A program made the position numbers and the translations under genes. The notes below the pieces were generated by a model, which was not told where the DNA came from, made no database searches, and saw only the letters and a program-made list of their open reading frames with translations. From Capsicum annuum (Eukaryota > Streptophyta > Magnoliopsida > Solanales > Solanaceae), in NCBI RefSeq assembly GCF_002878395.1, contig NC_061121.1, positions 46,147,748 through 46,211,747 on the forward strand: a DNA stretch of 64,000 nucleotides, in the 5' to 3' direction. Below are positions 47,421 to 60,557 of this stretch, piece after piece (within the stretch, counting starts at the first letter, position 1; every line of letters starts with the position of its first letter).

Positions 47421-48327
47421 TGTGGGCAACAAAATTTTATTAAATTGAAATCCGTACGAAATTCGAATTATGTTAAATTCAAAATAGATTAATATAATTG
47501 AATTAATTATTTAAGTCCAAACATGTATGAATTTAATTAAAGTCTAATTTTTATTGGGCTAGCCCATTGATTTGAGCTATAAATGATGAGCCCACTTTGT
47601 TAAGCCCAAGATATTGTCATATTCTAGAGGCCCAAATAAGCGTCACGTGTCAAACGACGTGGCATGCCAAGTCAAGTGAAAGAGTCAATAGGATCATGCC
47701 ACATGTCAAAATGATGCAACAGGCCTAGTGAAATCAAAAACCCATAAAAGGTGTCATGTCACATAAATCTGATTGGTCAAAGAAAGTTCATATTCATCAT
47801 TACTCTTCTTTTTCACAACTATAAATAGGGTCTCATAATTCAGAAAGGGAACCCTAGAACTTTAACAAAAAGCCAAAGAAAGCTCGTGGATCAAACACCA
47901 CAATTTCTCTACAAAGCTCAAGCATTCAAATCAAGTTCATCAAGATTCAAGATCAAGTCCGTAATATTCAAGAACAAGCTCAAAACCCCTTGAATTCAAG
48001 TACAAGTCAAGATCAAGTCCCTCAAATCAACAATTCAAGTTCAAATTCAAGATCAAGCTTTAAGCCCTTGAATTTATATTTTAATATTCAAGAACAAGCT
48101 CAAAACCCCTTGAATTCAAGTACAAGTCAAGATCAAGTCCCTCAAATCAACAATTCAAGTTCAAATTCAAGATCAAGCTTTAAGCCCTTGAATTTATATT
48201 TGAAAAGACGAATCAGAGAATTCATAGAGATTATAACACTCACATCTTGAAATCAATAAATTGATTATTGAAATATTTTCTTGTCTCGATTATTTATTTT
48301 TTGACCTCAAAATTTTACTGTCCAACA
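47421..48327 (+). repeat. 3' LTR of the outer element, with internal duplication
   Basis: 907 bp. It matches the 5' LTR but carries a 120-bp tandem duplication: 47963-48082 and 48083-48202 are nearly identical (AATATTCAAGAACAAGCTCA start). A 25-bp block (AGTCCCAAATAAATATTGCG...) of the 5' LTR is missing. TATA-like TATAAATAGGG is at 47820. Confidence 0.9.
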
Positions 48328-48332
48328 ATATT

Positions 48333-49722
48333 CTTATGGGGTTATCAGTTTATCCAATAATTCAATAAAAAAAAATTAAACCAAACCAATAACTCAATAA
48401 TTTTTTTTATAAAATTATTAAAAAGTCGCTAACCCAATAATAATAATACAATAATATTTTTATCGGTTCGATTTCTGTTAGTTTCGGCTCAATAAAAACT
48501 AATTTAAGTTTAGAAAAAAAACAACAGAAGTGAATAAGTTATGATAAAATATTAATGTAAAAAACATGACATAACAGTCTGACAAAAGAAAAGAGCAGTA
48601 AAATCGAAATGATACCACAAGTGAAGTGCAAGAAATGATAAATAGTAACAAAAATCAAACATATGTGCGTCCTATTCAAAGCGAAAATTTCAAATGGATA
48701 TGCACGAGCTACAGATGGATTAAAAATTTATTACGATGCAGCACATGTAGTTCTTACGAACAAATACTTAATATTTTTGATTTGGCACAATATTTAAGAA
48801 AAAAATTTAAAAATTATGATGTAAAATAATTTTTTGATATTTATATGATTATAAATCATTTCATTATAAAAGAAAAAGTAAAAGTAAAATTCTTTCTAAT
48901 ACGTTTTCTTTGGAACAGACTAAAAAGAAAAAGAATCGAAGGGAGTAGTTGATAGGTAGAGACAAATGAAATATTTAAACCTTTTTAAGTTCTAAGTTTT
49001 AAGAAGTCGATCTCTAAGTGTTAGTAATTAAATTTAAATTTATTTTTTATGCTTATTTAGTACTCCTATAATATTTGACATAAATATATAATATGTAGAT
49101 TAAAACTACTGAATCTACTCCCGTTGAACCGTCAAATCACTGCTATTCAAATCATTCAAAGAGAGATTTTATGGAAAGATGGGAAACTTGCATATGGAGG
49201 AATTCTTTTAATTAATTAAAAGTAGTGGGGAAAAGGTCAGAGTTGAATGAAGAACTATCGATCCAGATGTTACTTTACTATTACTATATAGAAAAGTGAA
49301 GAAGTGAACGATCAAGGACATAAATATAATTTTATATTTTATGATATTTTTAAGAGTATAAATATAATTTTATATTCTATGATATTTTAGTTTGTTGCAC
49401 TAAAACTCTAGAAAAGCATCCAGATCCATTCTCTCTTAATTGATGAACAAAGTAATTGATAGATATATCGAATTATCATCTCTTTCAATGCTTCTGCAAA
49501 TCTCTCCTCTTTTTGTATATCCAGAATTCATTTATCTTTCTAATGTTTTAGCCTTCTCTCAGACTAATTCATCTTCTTATTTCCTCGAAACCTGTTGCAT
49601 ATCAAATAGCTCTTCCAATTTTTAATTTCTGGTAAGCTCTTCATCGATTTTTTTATTTTCTTTCATTTTCTATTTTTTTCACGTTTTTATTTTTTATGGT
49701 AGTTTTATTTGTCATTATTTAG
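48333..49722. other. AT-rich intergenic DNA, no gene seen
   Basis: It begins with the right part of the CGGTT-type repeat interrupted by the outer element (to about 48490). A CGAAGGGAGTAGTT word at 48938 looks like the right end of a decayed Stowaway-like MITE. Tandem AAATATAATTTTATATTTTATGATATTTT phrases occur at 49322-49390. Confidence 0.45.
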
Positions 49723-49967
49723 TACTTTCTTCGGTTCAATATGTTTGATTTATTTTTTATTTATTTATTTTTTAAATCTTTTTTATTTTTTGGCGACATT
49801 TTTAATTTAAACTTTTCACATGTCACATTTAAGATTATAAGATTAAAGAATATTTTAGTATATTTTACATATCTTTTATTTAATATCACAATATTAAAAA
49901 AATATTTTACTTTTAAAAATTTCGTACCAAATTAAAATAGACCAAACAAACTGGAACAGATAGAGTA
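49723..49967. mobile_element. Stowaway-like MITE
   Basis: TACTTTCTTCGGTTCAATAT at the left faces AAACTGGAACAGATAGAGTA at the right, which is its imperfect reverse complement. About 245 bp and AT-rich. Confidence 0.65.
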
Positions 49968-52779
49968 TTAACAGAATGGTGCATTTCTAAGAAAAAAATA
50001 CAAAACTTGTAGATGTTAAATTGTGCTTCTGAATCTGTATATATGTATTTTCAAATTCAAACTTCTAAAATTATGTTTTAGCCAAAGGTTATTTTCATAA
50101 GCTTCTAATAATTATAAAAAACTTATAAAATTCATTGAAATTAATTTATAAACCGTTACGGATATTATGTCATACCAAAGTTGAATTTGTAATTTAAAAT
50201 TTAGTCCATTATATAATATAATATTATTGATGAGTAAAGTTTTAAACTATGGCTTGAGATTACTTTTAATTAAGATATTGCAGTGAAATAATAAATTACA
50301 ATGGGATTGAACTGATATGGAAACAATTGATATGTTTAGTTCATACTCAGAGAAAAGAGTTTAATTAGTTAGTGTTATTTATTTATTTATCTGATTTTGA
50401 TTTGATATTGAATTTTAGCAAATTAAAAAAAGATTTTGAATCTTATATTAATAGGCGAAAGATATGTATACTGTATCAAAATACTCTTTAATTTTGCATA
50501 ATTGATTAAAAAGTTGTCAAAAATAAAGAGACGTTCTCCTTTTAAATGGATCAAAACAGATGGAGTACTATATTAATAATAAAATAATGAAAAAAGATAC
50601 TAATAAATAATGAAAAAGTATTCATTTAATTTTAAAACAATATATACTAAAGATAATTCTAAAACTATAATTTATTTAATTTAATTGGTACATTTGTTCA
50701 TATTATATCATGACGTTATAATTGGTACACTTAAGTACACGTATCTTTTTATAACACATTTGCAATCTTCAAAATAAAATATATTATTTTGAGGTAGTAT
50801 ATTCTCTCATCGGGTATATAAATTATTTTTAAAAAAAATAAAATATACTAAATTATCCTCTTGATTTTATGGTATATAAAACAAGTGTAAAACCATAACT
50901 TTTTCATTTTTATCACTTTGTAAAGAATGATATGATTAATTTTAACTTTTATTAAATAGGTTGAATTTTATTTGCTAAACCCCTTCAAAATAAATTTATA
51001 GATGGATCCTTTTTTTTATTTATTAGTTGTTTTGTATGATTCTATAAAAAACATTGATATAATTGACACTTTATTATAATGTATATCTTTATCATCATTT
51101 TTGATTGTGCTAATTTGAAAATATTGATGATCATTTAAAAAATTAATTAAATACCTATAAATTTATTTAAAACATTAATATTGGGTCCGTAAAACGAGCC
51201 CTTCGTTATCTAGTGCCTTTACAATTGTGATTGTGGTTTAAATTTACCCTTTCTTGGTTAATGCCAGTCATTTTAGCGATGTGCAGATGAAATATTTGAT
51301 GTTGAATGCCTCTTTCGAGTGGTAAATCATATTACCTTAAACATTCAACAACGACCTTATAAAGAAAATCAACTATCATATTATATTTCAGTTATGAAAT
51401 ACAAAAAAAAAAATCATCTACCCTTACCCCTACCCTCACCTCCATCTCCACCCTCACTCCCTTTCATCCCTCCCCCCACCTCTAATCAAATCTATTCGAA
51501 AAACAATCATATAATTATAAAAAAAACTTTTATGTTTTATATTTTTTTAAAGAATATTGTTCACAATTTAAACATATAGATTCTTAATTATCCTCTTCCG
51601 CCCTCCACCTCTAATCAAATCTTCTATGAGTAAAAATAATATGTAATTGTAAAAAACTTTTATGTTTCATTTTTTGCTTTATTATATTATTTATTCTTTT
51701 GTCACCCATCTCTTCTGTTTAATATTTATAAATAATTTTTTTTACTATATTTGATAATGTTTTAAATATTCATTTCACACTTTTGTGATGTTTATATACA
51801 TCAAATTTTTGAAAACTTTATATTTCTTAATTTTTTTAAATATTCATTATACATTTGTGATGTTTATATACATCAGATTTTTGAAAACATTAGATTCTTT
51901 AGTTAAATTTCTGACAAAAGATAAATGTAATGTTAGTTGTAAATAATAAAAAAATAATCAATAAATCAAATTAAGTATAAACAACATACCTTGGTAATTA
52001 TTTTGAAAAATCTTATATGCATGATCTATAGCCTCTTTTTCCATGATAGAAGTTCTATATAACTAAAAAAACATAAATTGTTAAAAATAATAATAAATTA
52101 AGCTAAAATCAAACTTTAAATAATATACAAATTGTTTATAGATCTATTAATGTAAGCATATTGGCAACTACGAATGTGGTATACGCAATAAATGAATTTG
52201 ACTGAATAATTAAAGAATAAGTTGAAAAGAATTTAAAGAATCAAATGAGAAGTTTGATTGAAAAATTAATTTATATAGAAAGAGTTAATTCAAATTCAAC
52301 TTTATCTAGTATAGAGTTTGTTTTCAATTCAAAAGCTAAAAGAATCTTAACTTCCATTTGAACTTCAAAATTCAAAAATTTACTAATTCAACAAACTTAT
52401 CTTTAGCTAAAAACTAATACTTTAAATAATTTATATCTCTAAAAAAATAATATTTATCCTTTTATAGTTTCAATTTTAAAATACGAAAACTTTCAAACTA
52501 AATATTTTTTTAGCAAACTTTATCTTAATTTTTAAACTAATTAAAATAAACTTTATATTTTTGTATATGAAATTTAAAACTATAAAAAAATGTAGAATAC
52601 TCTCAAAAGAAGTCATACCTCAAAATATGTAGAATTGGTTTATTTTGAAATTTTAATCTTTATCTTGAAATTTAAATAAATACTATAATAATTTTAAATA
52701 AATTTATAATTAGTTACTTCTAATTATTTTAATATTAAATATGTAGATTCTCATGTATACACTAAATTATTACTACAAT
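49968..52779. other. AT-rich intergenic DNA with small duplications
   Basis: No gene is seen. A GGATCAAAACAGATGGAGTA word at 50549 suggests another MITE end. A pyrimidine-rich tract (51418-51482) is followed by two copies of CCACCTCTAATCAAATCT...AACTTTTATGTTT (about 51477 and 51604). A 75-bp direct repeat with TTGTGATGTTTATATACATC is at about 51785 and 51855. Confidence 0.45.
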
Positions 52780-52904
52780 ACAGTATCATTTATTTATTGA
52801 TTGTTATGATTATGAAATAGTTATAATTTATTTAATACTCTTCAATTGTGGTTATGAAATAGTTAGAATTTATGTACTGATATTACGACTTCTATTATTT
52901 ATTC

Positions 52905-52949
<45 letters not shown>

Positions 52950-53227
52950 ATAAAATAGTTAGAATTTATTTGGTAATTTTCAACTATGCGCTCCTAACTT
53001 TAAGATAATGATTTTGTTAATGCTTCTACAATCTTAATATTTTTAAATAAAAATATTTTATATCCTTTAATTAAATTTTTTATTATAATACTATCAAATT
53101 TTGTCCTAAAAACGGTCACATTTTTTTTCCAAATTAAAAGCAATACAATTTGTGTATTACTACTACTATTATTTATTACTTATTATTATTATATTATTAT
53201 TATTATTAAATAAACACTCTCTCTCTC

Positions 53228-53267
<40 letters not shown>

Positions 53268-53367
53268 NNNNNNNNNNNNNNNNNNNNNNNNNNNNNNNNN
53301 NNNNNNNNNNNNNNNNNNNNNNNNNNNNNNNNNNNNNNNNNNNNNNNNNNNNNNNNNNNNNNNNNNN

Positions 53368-53415
<48 letters not shown>

Positions 53416-53680
53416 TAAATTATAAAAGAGATAAGTTTGAAATAGTAATAGCTATTAGAACTCTTCAATTATGAGTTTTTAGTTATTAGAATAATAAATT
53501 TCAAATTCAAATACTTAATCTTTCAATTCAAAATTTTTATTACAATATTTTTAATTATCTTAAAATATTTTTTAATTTTGTCCAAAATACTACCACGTGG
53601 CTATTTTAATATGTTGTCACTTGGCATCTTGACGTATTTTAGTTTTGCTTTTATATATATACTCGTATAAGTACCCGCGC
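52780..53680. repeat. TTA/TA-tract repeat unit containing the assembly gap
   Basis: GTTAGAATTTATTTGGTAAT through ATAATACTATCAAATTTTGTC and TGTGTATTACTACTACTATT to a CT/TA microsatellite is the same sequence as 62575-62850. It also holds (TTA)n at 52904-52950. After the gap, TATTAGAACTCTTCAATTATG matches 61768-61795. It ends near GTACCCGCGCGATGCGTAG (53670-53690). Confidence 0.8.
53268..53367. other. Assembly gap, 100 N
   Basis: Exactly 100 N, the usual placeholder for a gap of unknown size, inside a (TA)n tract flanked by TATATAT on both sides. Any frame crossing it is meaningless. Confidence 0.98.
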
Positions 53681-55839
53681 GATGCGTAGAATACTTCTTT
53701 TTTAAGAATATCATTAAAAAAAATACTAACTTATTCTTTTGAACTAATAAACTGTTTTAAAAATTTAATTATATTATATTAATATATTTTAAATTGAGTA
53801 TAAAATACTAAAAATAATTGTTAATAGTGAAATTACTAATCATAGTCTCAATTATTTTAGATATATTATATGAAAAGGATGAAATTACTTTTCTTATATA
53901 ACAATGTTTTATTGCTGATTTTTAAAAATAATTAATATTTTGTAGCTGAACTTTTACATTTATATTTTTAACTAATTAAGATACGTGATTACATTTTATT
54001 TTATTTTTATTTTTAATTTTTTGGTTTGTCAATTCAAAATCAACAGCTAACTGGACTAAAAGTAATTAATTTCTCTAATTCAAAATTTTCTATTCCAAAT
54101 TTAAAAGTTTACCACTATCAATTAAAAATTCATGCACATACAATTTATAATATTGCTCATTACAAAAAATATATATAAAGCTTTGTTTCTACCATTACCT
54201 CCACCCCACCCACCCAAACATCAAAATTTACCTCCACCATCCCGCTTTAGCCCGCACTCTATTCTACTCCGTAAAACTCCTACTCAAAGTATATCAATAA
54301 ATTTAAGATAAAATATGAAAGATAATTTAAAATTCTTTTAAAAATATAATTATAAATATTAGATTTGATTACTCTTCTTTTGACTCTTCAAACACTTAAA
54401 ATTATTTGATCATAGTTTTAAGTTAAAATACTATACAGTTTATTAAATGATGTGGAAGCAAATTTTCTGAATTAAATTTGTTTGTCCTATAATTTACCTT
54501 TAGGTGACTTTTCATTGTTTATTCTATAATTTATATTTAGGTATGTAACTGAGATTAAGAAAATAATTAATTTTTATAATAAATAATGTAAATAATTAAA
54601 AAGCTAAATAAGCATGACAACATACCTTGATAGTTATTTAGTCATAGAAATTTGATGAGCAATATTATCTATAACTTTTTTATTCACTTTCGTAATTGCA
54701 TACAAAAAAATATAAATTAAACATAATTCACAAATATTTTTTTATTAAAATATTAACACTTCTCCTAAATGTGTTTTTGAATTAGATGACTCAAACAATA
54801 TTCATTTTGGCAGCAAGAAATCGCGTAATTGATAAAGAATAGATACCTAATAATTATTTTTTGAAAATTTTAAATTTATTTAAAGGTGAAAAATTATATA
54901 AATGATAAAAAGAAAGTAAATATTTAGAAACATTCATAACCACACAACTAATTTTCAAATAAAGTAAAAAAAAAAAAAGATATAAAAACTTGTATTTATT
55001 ATTACAAATAAAAAGTCTATTTTTTTGGTGCAAATTTGTGTATAAAATAGATAGTTAGTCTTGCCTGTAATAAAACTCCTACAAAAGGTATATTTGAAGT
55101 TTAAAACTCACACAAAAGAATAAAATTTTCTAACCACCTTAAAATTGTTTAGTATTAAATATAAATTTTCAGTGTTAAGCTTTTAATTAATTTCTTAAAA
55201 TCATTTCAATATAAGAATTTTGCTGATTAACTCAAATTTAAATATAGATATATTTTAGGATTAAAGTTTTCAAGTACGAAAGAGAATATTTTAAACATTA
55301 TTCATTAAATAAAATAAAGAAGTGAAACTTTTTGAGATTATAGGATCTTATTATTTCTATTGAATTTGTATAGCTTCAAATTTAATTCAGAACATAAAAG
55401 GATACCATTACTATTATTATGTTATGGCAATGTTCATCTTACATCATAATAGTCTAAACTAATTCACATAATATACTATAAAAGCATGCATATGCGCACA
55501 CATACACAAAAAAAGAAGAAGCTAAATCGATCAAGCCAAAGGTCAAAAATTTAATTATCGAAATTAGTATATGACAAATGAAAAAAATGAGATTCAAGCA
55601 AATAACCTAGACAATCACCAAAAAAAAAAACTGTGAGCAAATAAATGAAATTAATTTTATATATAAAAAAAGAATTAGAATATATTTATATAATGATATC
55701 AAAGAAGAATAAGAGGAACCAATCATTGCTATAAATTTTTATATATGCAGAGACATCAAAATTAAAAGTAATTTTAAAAAATAAACAGCAAACTGACCTT
55801 CGATGTATTCACCAAAATAGTATAAAGAATATAAAGAAA
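53681..55839. other. AT-rich intergenic DNA, no gene seen
   Basis: Apart from a short C-rich patch (CCATTACCTCCACCCCACCCACCC, 54191-54214) no structured feature was recognised. It contains the left target site of the LINE at 55840-55851. Confidence 0.5.
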
Positions 55840-55919
55840 GATTAATTAGTAGTAGGTGGGTTTTGGTCCTCGGGAACTTTAGCTAGGCTTTGCTAACGTG
55901 CAGTAACGACAGAAAAATC

Positions 55920-56944
55920 ATGCCCCGACGTAGAAACACCGACAAAAACACCGCGGCGGACAAGATGGTAACCCCAGAGGAGGGCTTGAGCTCACACCTA
56001 CGCTCGCTCACCTTTGGTAGCTTTATTCCGCCACAGATCCAATCAATTTTGGAAGCAAAAGATGAGGGCCAATCGGACTTAGATTCACAAAGTTCACTTT
56101 AGTTACAATCCTTTGGTGTACCGACAACGGCGCAGGCAGCTAGAATGTTACAATTTTCAAAAACTGGAACAATATAACCGACTCTGGTAAACAACACTGA
56201 GATTCACGAGAACAGAGCTGGACAAAAGGGTAAGGCGTTGTCATATGTTCCACCGTGCAATAAGGAGGGGAAAGTATTTATCAATATTGAGGCGGCGGAC
56301 CTCAGGGACTAAGAGGAATATTGGAAGATAGTCATTATTGGGTATGTCAATGGTGACACACCTTATCTGAAAACAATGACAGCCTACATCTCATATGCTT
56401 GGCATTGCAACATGATGAGGGGTACTTCATCTTTCGATTTGAGACGATGGATGATTGTGAGAAGGTAAAGAAGCAGGCCTGTACACTTTTCACAATAAGC
56501 TATTTGTGATCCATGACTGGGAGGTAAACTTTATTTTTAACCCCGACTGCATTACAATGATTCTGTTATGGGTAACCTTTCCTGGGCTACCTGTGGGATA
56601 TTGGTCGATTGAAGCACTAAGCAAAGTTGCAAGTACAGTAGGGAGGCCCCTATACACGGACCTATTCACAGCCAACATGAATCGAATCTCTCATACTAGA
56701 ATTCTGATTGAAGTGGATGTGGCCCAACTACTTTTGAATACTATTGAACTAATCACCCCTGCTGGTAGCTTCCAACAAGATGTAGAATATGATTGGAGGC
56801 CCAAATTTTGTGTAGATTGCTTAAAATTTAGACACAATACTGAAGACTATTGGAAGAAGGATGATACCATGGAGGAATACCAGTTCCATGCAGTAAAAAA
56901 AGGCATAGAATACGCAAGAAAACTCAGCCAAAGGAGCCAGCTAT
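55920..56944 (+). pseudogene. LINE ORF1 (DUF4283 / zinc-knuckle type), decayed
   Basis: The frame opens MPRRRNTDKNTAADKM at 55920 (an ATG at 55890 is also in frame). Stops follow at 56100 (TAG), 56175 (TAA) and 56310 (TAA), each fitting a lost Gln codon. The middle part reads YWKIVIIGYVNGDTPYL and the later part FIFNPDCITMILLWVTFPGL with GYWSIEALSKVASTVGRPLY, typical of the DUF4283 RNA-binding domain of plant LINE ORF1. A zinc knuckle follows (FCVDCLKFRHNTEDYWKK) in which a C-C-H-C-type motif has Tyr in place of the last Cys. The frame closes at 56944. Confidence 0.8.
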
Positions 56945-57183
56945 GAGACAAGAATGGACAACAAAAGCTGCGCCCCTAGACGAGGAAGGAGTCCAGGAAA
57001 ATTAAAAGAGTAAAGAGGTAGCTGATAAATAGATAATCGAGGACAGTCAAATACAACCTCCCAGGGCAGATATGGTGAAAGAAGCAGTGGCTAGTACTAG
57101 TGTGTCGCAAAACAGGTTTACTATCTTACAAAACATAGACACTAGCCCTGCTGAGGCTGCGGAGGTACAACAAGAGCCTCCAT

Positions 57184-60100
57184 GATAGTTTTAACCTGGA
57201 ACATAAGAGGGCTGAATCAGCCCTCAAAATAGAAAGAGACAAAACTCTTTCTACAGAAGAATAAGGTGGAGATTATGGGTATCCTGGAAATAAGGGTCAA
57301 AGAAATAAAGCATAAGGAATTATAAGGAAGATTGCCAGTGGATGGAACCACTGCTGCAACTATTCGATGGCATACAATGGTAGGGTATGGTTAATTTGGA
57401 ATACAAATATCAATGTTCAGGTTGAGATACTACATGAACAGTTCATACATTGCAAAGTAGACATCCCGATAAGTAAATATCAGACTTATCTTACCATAGT
57501 ATATGCTAAGAATGAAGGTAAAAAAAGAGAAATATTGTGGCATGAATTGGTCCAATTAGGGAGCAACATTGCAGAGAACTGTTTGCTCTGTGGAGATTCC
57601 AACAATGTCCTGATAACTGAAGATAGGATTGGTTCTCATGTTCTCCCTCATAAAGTCGATAAGTTTCAAACCTGCATTGATACTCTTGGACTCACATCAC
57701 TTAAATCTAAAGGTTGTTACTATACTTTTAGTAATAGACAGGAAGCCGACAGTCGAGTATACTCCAAAATAGACTGGGCATTTGAAAACTCGCAGTGGCT
57801 AACTAAATATAGGCATATTGAGGCAGAGTTCTTGCCTGCAGGTGTATCAGACCACTCCCCAATACTTGTTGCTATATGCCCACAACCAAAAGTTGGCCCA
57901 AAACCATTTAAACTATATATGACTGTGATGAAACACCCTGATTTTGGCAGGATTCTGGAAAGGGCACGGTGCACCAAGGTGCATGGAACAAAACAATTTA
58001 TATTATGGAGAAAACTAAAAGAACTGCAAAAAGAGTTGAAGGGGTTGAATAATCATCTAGCATTATATAGCTAGAAGCTTCAACAGACTCGACTTAACCT
58101 GGAGCTCATGCAAACCAAACTCATTGACTATCCAATAAGCTCCACCCTGATTGAACAAGAAAGAATTTGGTTGACTGAAGTTAAAAAATGGAGTGACATA
58201 GAGGAACAAGTATACAGACAAAAAGTCAGGGTGAATTGGATAGATGGTGGAGATGCTAATACAAGCTACTTTTATGCTTAACTTAAGCTTAAAACTAGCA
58301 GGAACTCCATAACTACTGTATATGATGATATGGGCAACAAGCTAGAGATTTCTGTATTGGTGGAAGCCAAGCTTATTAAGTTCTTTTCCAATCTTATGGG
58401 CACAGCTGCAGAACAACTACCATGTCCAAACATTTCAGTGATCAGAAGTGGCACATGTCTCTCTCATAAATAGAAGTGCAAGCTAATTAGCCCTGTCAAA
58501 GAACAAAAAATATATGCAGCAGTGAAGGGAATGCCACAGGAAAAAGCTCCAGGTATTGATGGTTATCCAGCAGAATTTCTTAAGTTAAATTGGTCTATAG
58601 TTAAACTGGATGTAATATGTGCGGTTAAAGAGTTTTTTGAATCTGGTAAACTGTTGAAAGCATTTATCTTCACAGCTGTAACCTTAATTCCTAAAGTAGC
58701 CAACCCTACTTATGTTAAGGACTATAGGCCTATAGCTTGTTGCACAACTATCTATAAAATCATTACCAGGATCCTTACCAATAGACTAAAGAATATTGTC
58801 AAACATATTGTGAATCCTTCCCAATCAGCTTTTGTGGAAGGTAGAAGTATTATAGACAACATCCTGTTTAGTCATAAAATATTTAAATGGTATAATAGGA
58901 AAGGATTATCCACAAGATGTGCTATGAAAGTAGATCTCAAGAAGGCTTATGATTCCATTGAATAGGGTTTTCTAAAGACTCTCCTAGTTGAGTTGGGCTT
59001 TCCTAGTAACTTCATCACTTGGATTATGGAGTGTGTCACTTCTGTATCTTACTCCCTAGTCATCAATGGAGGCTCAGCTAAACCTTTTCAGGGGAGAAGG
59101 GGGATAAGACAAGGGGACCCTATGTCCCCTTATCTTTTTGTCATTGCAATGAAATACCTGCATAGAGAGCTCCGGCTAGTACAACAACACAAGGATTTCA
59201 AAAACCACCCCAGATGTAAAAAGCTTGAGGTGGTTCACATCATCTATGCAGATGATTTTCTAATGTTCTGCAAGGCAGAAATAAAGTCTGTGAGAATGTT
59301 GCAAGAGGCTTTTGATAAATTTTCTACTGTATCAGGCCTCCAAGCAAATCCAGAAAAGAGTTCCATATATATGTCAGGGGTCAAACCCCCGCTGAAATAG
59401 GAACTACTGTAGGAACTTGGGTATGGTGAAGGTGAGTTGTCGTTCAGATATCTGGGAGTCCCCTTGTCATCCAAGAAGCTCACAGTGGGTCAATGCTTAC
59501 CACTGGTAAAGAGAATAACAGAAAGAATCAGATGTTGGACTGCTAAGTTACTGTCTTATGCTGTCAGGGTTCAATTAATCAAACAGTGCTCTTCAGCATT
59601 CGGACATTTTGGGCACAAATTTTGTACTACCCAAAAGTTCCTTAAGATGATTGAAACCATCAAAAGGACATTCCTTTAGACAGGCTCCACAGAGGTCTCT
59701 AAAAAATCCCTGGTATCTTAGGACAACATTTACATGCCCTAAGGTGCAGGAGGTTTGAACATACAGGATATCAGACTGTGGAATAAGACAGCAATCTTGA
59801 AACTTCTATGGGCAGTCATTGAGAAGAAAGATTCTCTCTGGATAAAATAGGTTCAAGAGTATTATCTGAAGATGCAGGTACATGCAGTATACCAGCAAAT
59901 GCCACTTAGGTGGTAAAGAAAATACTGGCAGCCAGGACATACATCATGCAGTGCTCAAATTTGTAGGGTGGTCTTACAATTAGACTTCATGAAATGGTTG
60001 TTAAAGGTAAATTCAACATCAAGAAAGTCTAAATTCAGTTTTTACCCCAATATCAAAAGGTACCTTGGAAGAGCGTAGTACTCCAACAGAGCATCCATCC

Positions 60101-60557
60101 TCAATATAAGTTCATTCTATGGCTAGCTATCAAAAGAAGACTTGCTACAGTTGATAGATTGTTAAAATTTGGTATTTGTGTGCCTCAAACATGTATTTTC
60201 TGTGACTCACAGGTTGAAACACTAGACCATCGATATTTTGGTTGTAGAGTGACACATAACTTATGGCAAAGACTGTTAAAATGGTTCAGAATACAGAGAA
60301 CTGGTGGTGGCTGGACAGAAGAGATTCAATGGGCCACTAACTAGGCCAAAAAGAAATTTGCAATGGGAGCTATTATCACCTGTATTTTTGGTATGCTGGT
60401 TGCAATAATCTGGAGGGAAAGAAACCATCTCAGATTCCAAACAGGCAGTTTCAACGCTGACAATATATACCAAGAGATTGCAGAGCACGAACACATCACA
60501 GGCAGAAGAAAACCAAAATGGCAAGCTCTATTATTACAGTTGAACAACGTCCCATAG
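57184..60557 (+). pseudogene. LINE ORF2 (endonuclease / reverse transcriptase), decayed
   Basis: It starts MIVLTWNIRGLNQPSK (57184). The apurinic-type endonuclease runs to about 57890 with CLLCGDSNNVL and the signature GVSDHSPIL. The reverse transcriptase begins with KAPGIDGYPAEFLKLNW (about 58540-58595), then LIPKVANPTYVKDYRPIACC, QSAFVEGRSIIDNILF and VDLKKAYDSIE before a TAG at 58963. It continues GIRQGDPMSPYLFVIAM and the catalytic IYADDFLMF (about 59243-59270). A zinc-binding zf-RVT domain closes the protein (FILWLAIKRRLATVDRLLKF, then CIFCDSQVETLDH, about 60110-60225), and the C-terminus ends at 60557. Ten or more stops and some shifts prevent any full product. Confidence 0.88.

Larger units (their letters stand above)
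26399..48327 (+). mobile_element. Outer gag-only LTR retrotransposon (TR-GAG/LARD-like), host of the nest
   Basis: Two LTRs, 26399-27188 and 47421-48327, both begin TGTGGGCAAC and end CAACA. A perfect 5-bp target duplication ATATT lies at 26394-26398 and 48328-48332. A polypurine stretch (GAAGTAGGGGGCATTT) precedes the 3' LTR. The interior encodes only gag pieces; no protease, reverse transcriptase or integrase of its own was found. Between gag and the 3' LTR lie four tandem-repeat arrays (43640-47170). The gypsy element at 27402-42376 interrupts gag. Net length without the inserts is about 7 kb. It must have depended on another element's enzymes. By hand the LTRs differ at about 5-6% of compared sites, mostly transitions. 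Confidence 0.9.

Noticed and set aside
47990..48250. An 86-residue open frame with internal repeat (NSSTSQDQVPQINNSS)
   Set aside because: It lies within the 3' LTR and its repetition is just the 120-bp LTR duplication; the other LTR has no equivalent frame.
53152..53418. Frame spanning the N gap
   Set aside because: Contains 100 unknown bases and TA-repeat Tyr-Ile runs.
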